Below, in pieces: positions 4,910-7,419 of a stretch of DNA of 7,419 nt (its first letter is position 1; every line of letters begins with the position of its first letter). The notes under the pieces are model-generated. The model worked only from the letters and a program-made list of their open reading frames with translations, was not told the DNA's origin and did not search any database. The position numbers were made by a program, and so were the translations under genes. This DNA comes from an uncultured Atopobium sp. (lineage in GTDB: Bacteria; Actinomycetota; Coriobacteriia; Coriobacteriales; Atopobiaceae), in contig CALKRF010000062.1 in NCBI GenBank assembly GCA_937990665.1, positions 1 to 7,419 on the forward strand, read 5' to 3'.

Positions 4910-6046
4910 TTAGATGCGGCTACGCTTAAGGAAGTCTGGAATATCAAACTCTTTCTCATTAGAAGAGTTATTGGTGCGAGCAGGCTGTGGCTGAGCAGTC
5001 ACAGGACGAGTTGGCTGTGGCTGAGCAGGACGGCTTGGACGACTGACGCTCTGAGTATTCAGAGTTGGAAGCTGCTGCTGAACGTTAGAGTCATTGAAGC
5101 CAGTTGCGATAACAGTTACGCGAACTTGATCGCCCAGGGACTCATCAACAACAGTACCAAAGATGATGTTAGCGTCAGGGTCGACGTTCTTAGCAACCAG
5201 GTCAGCTGCCTCGTTAATCTCCTGAATACCAAGGTCTTTATTACCAGCAATAGAGAGAAGAACGCGGGTTGCACCCTCGATGGAACTCTCAAGCAGGCGG
5301 CTAGAAATTGCCTCAGTTGCAGCATCAGCAGCGCGGTTATCACCAGCAGCAATACCAATGCCCATCATTGCGCTACCTGCGCCCTTCATGATGGTGCAGA
5401 CGTCTGCAAAGTCGAGGTTGATCAGGCCAGGAACAGTGATGAGGTCGGTAATACCCTGGGTACCCTGGCATAGAACATCGTCAGCCATGCGGAATGCCTC
5501 AAGCATGGTGGTCTTCTTCTCAGAAAGATCAAGCAGACGATCGTTTGGAATAACAATGAGCGTATCAACGTTCTCGGAAAGAGTCTTGATTCCGTCAGCT
5601 GCAGAACCATAACGACGGCGACCCTCGAAGGAGAATGGCTTGGTAACAACGCCAACGGTCAGTGCGCCAACGTCATTCTTTGCAATATCAGCAACAACTG
5701 GAGCAGCGCCGGTACCAGTACCGCCACCCTCGCCAGCAGTGATGAAGACCATATCGGCGCCAGCAAGTGCTGCCTTGATCTCATCGCGGCTATCCTCTGC
5801 TGCCTCTTTACCAACCTCAGGGTTAGCGCCAGCGCCAAGGCCCTTGGTGATGTCAGTACCGATGTGAACCTTAATGTCAGCATCGGAGATTGCAAGTGCC
5901 TGTGCATCGGTGTTTACAGCAACGAACTCAACGCCACGGATGCCTTCTTCAATCATGCGGTTGACAGCGTTAGTTCCGCCGCCACCAACGCCAACAACCT
6001 TGATAACAGCAAGATAGTTGTTAAGGGTATCGGTGTCCTTAATCAT
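4910..6046 (-). CDS. ftsZ: Cell division GTPase FtsZ
   Basis: The protein has 378 residues, a normal bacterial length. The N-terminal nucleotide fold includes VVGVGGGGTNAVNRM (17-31), NTDAQAL (45-51), GLGAGANPEVGKEAA (69-83) and the tubulin signature GGGTGTGAAP (107-116). TKPFSFEGRRR, VIPNDRLL and the T7 loop LINLDFADV supply the rest of the GTPase site. The C-terminal domain is followed by a Pro/Gln-rich linker of about 45 residues and the conserved tail DIPDFLKR (last 12 residues), the docking site for SepF and other partners. FtsZ polymerises with GTP into the Z ring. The residue before GGGTGTG is Glu106 in place of the nearly universal Met. A strong AAGGAGG (6058-6052) sets the ATG at 6046. 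The gene is separated from ftsQ by 247 bp holding a possible promoter and hairpins, and pgeF starts 2 bp after its stop. Confidence 0.98.
   Translation of the reverse strand: MIKDTDTLNNYLAVIKVVGVGGGGTNAVNRMIEEGIRGVEFVAVNTDAQALAISDADIKVHIGTDITKGLGAGANPEVGKEAAEDSRDEIKAALAGADMVFITAGEGGGTGTGAAPVVADIAKNDVGALTVGVVTKPFSFEGRRRYGSAADGIKTLSENVDTLIVIPNDRLLDLSEKKTTMLEAFRMADDVLCQGTQGITDLITVPGLINLDFADVCTIMKGAGSAMMGIGIAAGDNRAADAATEAISSRLLESSIEGATRVLLSIAGNKDLGIQEINEAADLVAKNVDPDANIIFGTVVDESLGDQVRVTVIATGFNDSNVQQQLPTLNTQSVSRPSRPAQPQPTRPVTAQPQPARTNNSSNEKEFDIPDFLKRSRI
4983..5028. repeat. 16 bp direct repeat in the FtsZ linker coding sequence
   Basis: The same 16 bases occur at 4983-4998 and 5013-5028, exactly 30 bp apart, so they are in frame. 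They encode the two AQPQP stretches of the C-terminal linker. This is a likely internal duplication of 10 codons in a flexible region of FtsZ that tolerates length change. Confidence 0.7.
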
Positions 6047-6051
6047 GTCTT

Positions 6052-6058
6052 CCTCCTT
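6052..6058 (-). promoter_or_regulatory. Strong Shine-Dalgarno of ftsZ
   Basis: AAGGAGG on the minus strand is 5 bp before the ATG at 6046, a near-perfect anti-16S match and the best in the window, fitting the high synthesis expected for FtsZ. A small hairpin (6061-6074) begins only 2 bp upstream. Confidence 0.85.
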
Positions 6059-6060
6059 GA

Positions 6061-6100
6061 GGCACGCTTGTGCCCGTTTGTCCCGGAGCGCGACTGCGCT
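6061..6100 (-). promoter_or_regulatory. Two small GC-rich hairpins in the ftsZ leader, next to the Shine-Dalgarno
   Basis: In the mRNA sense, GGCAC (6074-6070), an AAGC loop and GTGCC (6065-6061) form a 5 bp stem ending 2 bp before the AAGGAGG site. Upstream, AGCGC (6100-6096), an AGTC loop and GCGCT (6091-6087) form another 5 bp stem. No T run follows either, so they are not terminators. They may keep the ribosome site open or tune translation; this is inference. Confidence 0.4.
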
Positions 6101-6183
6101 TAGGCTACGTTTATGCGCTCGCAGAACCGCTGTATAAAACCCTAAACCTCAAGTTAAGGCTTACGCTTCATGCAAAGCGGGGT

Positions 6184-6213
6184 ATATTTGCACAACTCAC
6201 CCATGCAAGTCAA
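6184..6213 (-). promoter_or_regulatory. Candidate ftsZ promoter in the ftsQ-ftsZ gap
   Basis: On the minus strand TTGACT (6213-6208, five of six to TTGACA) is followed after 18 bp by AAATAT (6189-6184), which is preceded by TG in an extended -10 arrangement. The -10 match is weak, and TATACC a few bases on is an alternative at poorer spacing. The gap is the longest in the cluster, so an internal ftsZ promoter is plausible. It would give a leader of about 130 bases. Confidence 0.35.
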
Positions 6214-6241
6214 ATAATATGTAGAAATTGTGAAGAAACCT

Positions 6242-6294
6242 GGTAAACGGTAGGAAAAATTAGTCTAACGGCGCGCGGTAATACCGCGTTTACC
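6242..6294. repeat. 8 bp inverted repeat and nested hairpin at the ftsQ 3' end
   Basis: GGTAAACG (6242-6249) and CGTTTACC (6287-6294) are perfect inverted copies and the right arm overlaps the ftsQ stop codon. Inside it CGCGGT (6274-6279) and ACCGCG (6283-6288) form a second stem with a 3-base loop; the two stems share bases 6287-6288, so they compete. In the mRNA sense the inner stem is followed by T residues only after about 14 bases, which is not a canonical terminator. It may attenuate or process ftsQ-ftsZ mRNA. Confidence 0.4.
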
Positions 6295-7352
6295 TACGAA
6301 ACACCAGAGCCAGACTGAACGTTTCCGGTAGAAACACGCCTATACGTTGGGCTTGAAGGTGTTCTTACGTTCAAGTAGGTAAGCTCTCCTGGGAACTGCT
6401 TAAGCATTGCCAGAATCACTTTTTCTTTGTCTGCAATCTGTGTTGGAGAACCCAGGGCAACCTGTACACCATTGGTGAGGGTGACAGAAATCGCATCAAC
6501 GCTACTAGCTGAATAGCTCACAATCTGTGAGGTAAGCTCTGACGAGAACGTAGACTGATATTGCATAACCGCTTGAATTTCTGCATCTGTTGCCGTGGTA
6601 CCTGCTACCGGAGAAACCGTTGCAGGAACATCGGTAATAAGTAGCTCGCCCTCTGAGGTTGCCTTCTCAAGCGCAACAGTGGCGGTAGTTTTTCCTTCTG
6701 GAACGTTAAGCTGATCTGCCTCAAGCCAGACGTTATTCTCGCCCAAATACCATGCAACAGGGCCAGAAGAAAGCGCCACTATGGCTGTGACCTTACGTTC
6801 TGTGATGGTGATGCGCAGCGTATTAGGGAACTGTCTCTCGTACGTTGCGGACGCCACCCAAGGATCTTTCTGGAGTTCTTCAGTGATAAGGGACTCGTCC
6901 ATATTGAGCAGCGTTGTTCCCTCTTCTACTGCAATGAGCTTTTGGATTTGCTCGTTAGTAACGTGCTCCGTTGGCTCAACCTGAATGTTGGTAATAGCAA
7001 AGACTGAGGAAGAGCGTAGGACGAGAAAAGCGATGCCAGCAAGAATGGCCAGACTCATCAAGACAATGAGAACCGTACGTACTGCCTTAAACGATACTTT
7101 TCTACTGTGTTTAATACGCTCAGCACGAGCTTGAGCAGCAGTTTTTGTAGCGTTATTTGGCTTTTTAGTAGAAATCTTTTTAGTAGAGGGCTTTGTGTCA
7201 GAGATTGTAGCCTCAACCTTTGGCTTAGGCTTAAAGGCCTTGCTCATAAAAGAAGGCTTAGTGGCCCCTGTCGTCTGAGTAGCACCAGACGATAAAGGCT
7301 CCCTCTTTGTGCCCTTGCGGCGTGTTGGTTGCTTTGAAGTATCTTCTGCCAT
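6294..7352 (-). CDS. ftsQ: FtsQ/DivIB divisome protein with POTRA domain
   Basis: This is a 352-residue single-pass type II membrane protein. Residues 1-90 are a long cytoplasmic tail, Lys/Thr/Ser/Pro-rich and strongly basic. One membrane helix lies at about 91-112 (VRTVLIVLMSLAILAGIAFLV). The external POTRA domain covers about 117-190 and contains FAITNIQVEPTEHVTNEQI, GTTLLNMDES, LQKDPWVASATYERQFPNTLRI and TITERKVTA. The FtsQ beta domain follows to the C-terminus. FtsQ works with FtsL and FtsB to link the Z ring to septal peptidoglycan synthesis. I chose ATG at 7352 because AGGGA is 4 bp upstream and the murB frame stops 7 bp before it; a longer frame to 7409 would run through murB and lacks a good site. 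The gap to ftsZ is 247 bp. Confidence 0.93.
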   Translation of the reverse strand: MAEDTSKQPTRRKGTKREPLSSGATQTTGATKPSFMSKAFKPKPKVEATISDTKPSTKKISTKKPNNATKTAAQARAERIKHSRKVSFKAVRTVLIVLMSLAILAGIAFLVLRSSSVFAITNIQVEPTEHVTNEQIQKLIAVEEGTTLLNMDESLITEELQKDPWVASATYERQFPNTLRITITERKVTAIVALSSGPVAWYLGENNVWLEADQLNVPEGKTTATVALEKATSEGELLITDVPATVSPVAGTTATDAEIQAVMQYQSTFSSELTSQIVSYSASSVDAISVTLTNGVQVALGSPTQIADKEKVILAMLKQFPGELTYLNVRTPSSPTYRRVSTGNVQSGSGVS

Positions 7353-7359
7353 ATCTTCC

Positions 7360-7419
7360 CTATGCCCCAAAACCCAGAAGTTTAACCTCTGGCTGAAGAT
7401 CAATGTCAAACTTTTCTTG
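7360..7419 (-). CDS. murB: UDP-N-acetylmuramate dehydrogenase MurB, last 19 codons (rest outside window)
   Basis: From 7419 the minus strand is open for 19 codons and stops at TAG (7362-7360). The peptide contains FDIDLQPEVKLLGF, matching the MurB C-terminus, where the (L)xPEV motif near the end holds the family's C-terminal catalytic Glu. MurB is the FAD enzyme that reduces UDP-GlcNAc-enolpyruvate to UDP-MurNAc in the cytoplasm. The murB-ftsQ-ftsZ order is common in Gram-positive dcw clusters, which supports the call. The ftsQ ATG is 7 bp after the stop, so the two are almost certainly co-transcribed. Only a fragment is visible, so the identification rests on one short motif and on position. 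Confidence 0.72.
   Translation of the reverse strand, partial: QEKFDIDLQPEVKLLGFGA

Noticed and set aside
6154..6204. 16-codon leader peptide in the ftsZ upstream region (minus strand)
   Set aside because: The frame is open from ATG 6204 to TAA 6154 but has no Shine-Dalgarno, and it would start upstream of the candidate transcript start.
7353..7409. N-terminal extension of ftsQ to 7409
   Set aside because: It runs through the murB 3' end, which explains these bases better, and the ATG at 7352 has a good ribosome site.

Overview
This window looks like chromosomal DNA of a Gram-positive bacterium, most likely an actinobacterium of the Coriobacteriia (Atopobium/Lancefieldella/Olsenella type). 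The evidence is the gene order murB-ftsQ-ftsZ-pgeF-yggS-sepF-yggT-divIVA, which is typical of Gram-positive and actinobacterial division clusters, together with moderate rather than high G+C codon use. The genus is a guess; the class is an inference. I see no mobile elements, tRNA or rRNA genes, or CRISPR arrays.

Left part, plus strand (1-1411): the 3' end of a radical-SAM gene (only its helix-hairpin-helix C-terminal part is present) overlaps by 68 bp a complete DUF4130 / 'probable DNA metabolism protein' gene. These two families nearly always travel together and are suspected to be a DNA repair or modification system whose chemistry is unknown. The radical-SAM protein ends in QLRLF, a close match to the bacterial sliding-clamp binding pentapeptide. 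This is the most interesting signal in the window.

Right part, minus strand (7419 down to 1493): the distal end of the division and cell-wall (dcw) cluster. It reads as the last 19 codons of murB, then ftsQ (divisome membrane protein), ftsZ (Z-ring tubulin homologue), pgeF (peptidoglycan editing), yggS (PLP homeostasis), sepF (FtsZ membrane anchor), yggT (small membrane protein) and divIVA (polar/septal coiled-coil scaffold). A strong intrinsic terminator at 1438-1465 closes it. Most gaps are short. The exceptions are the ftsQ-ftsZ gap (about 250 bp, with a candidate promoter and several small hairpins, one next to the ftsZ Shine-Dalgarno), the pgeF-yggS gap (four imperfect 19-22 bp tandem repeats) and the yggT-divIVA gap (a possible promoter).

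The two blocks converge at about 1411-1493. Together the minus-strand genes build and position the division septum: FtsZ polymerises, SepF attaches it to the membrane through the FtsZ C-terminal peptide, FtsQ links it to septal wall synthesis, DivIVA marks curved membrane, and MurB and PgeF act on or proofread wall precursors. Points worth checking are a Met-to-Glu change just before the FtsZ GGGTGTG motif, and loss of the Phe-Arg membrane-tip pair in DivIVA.
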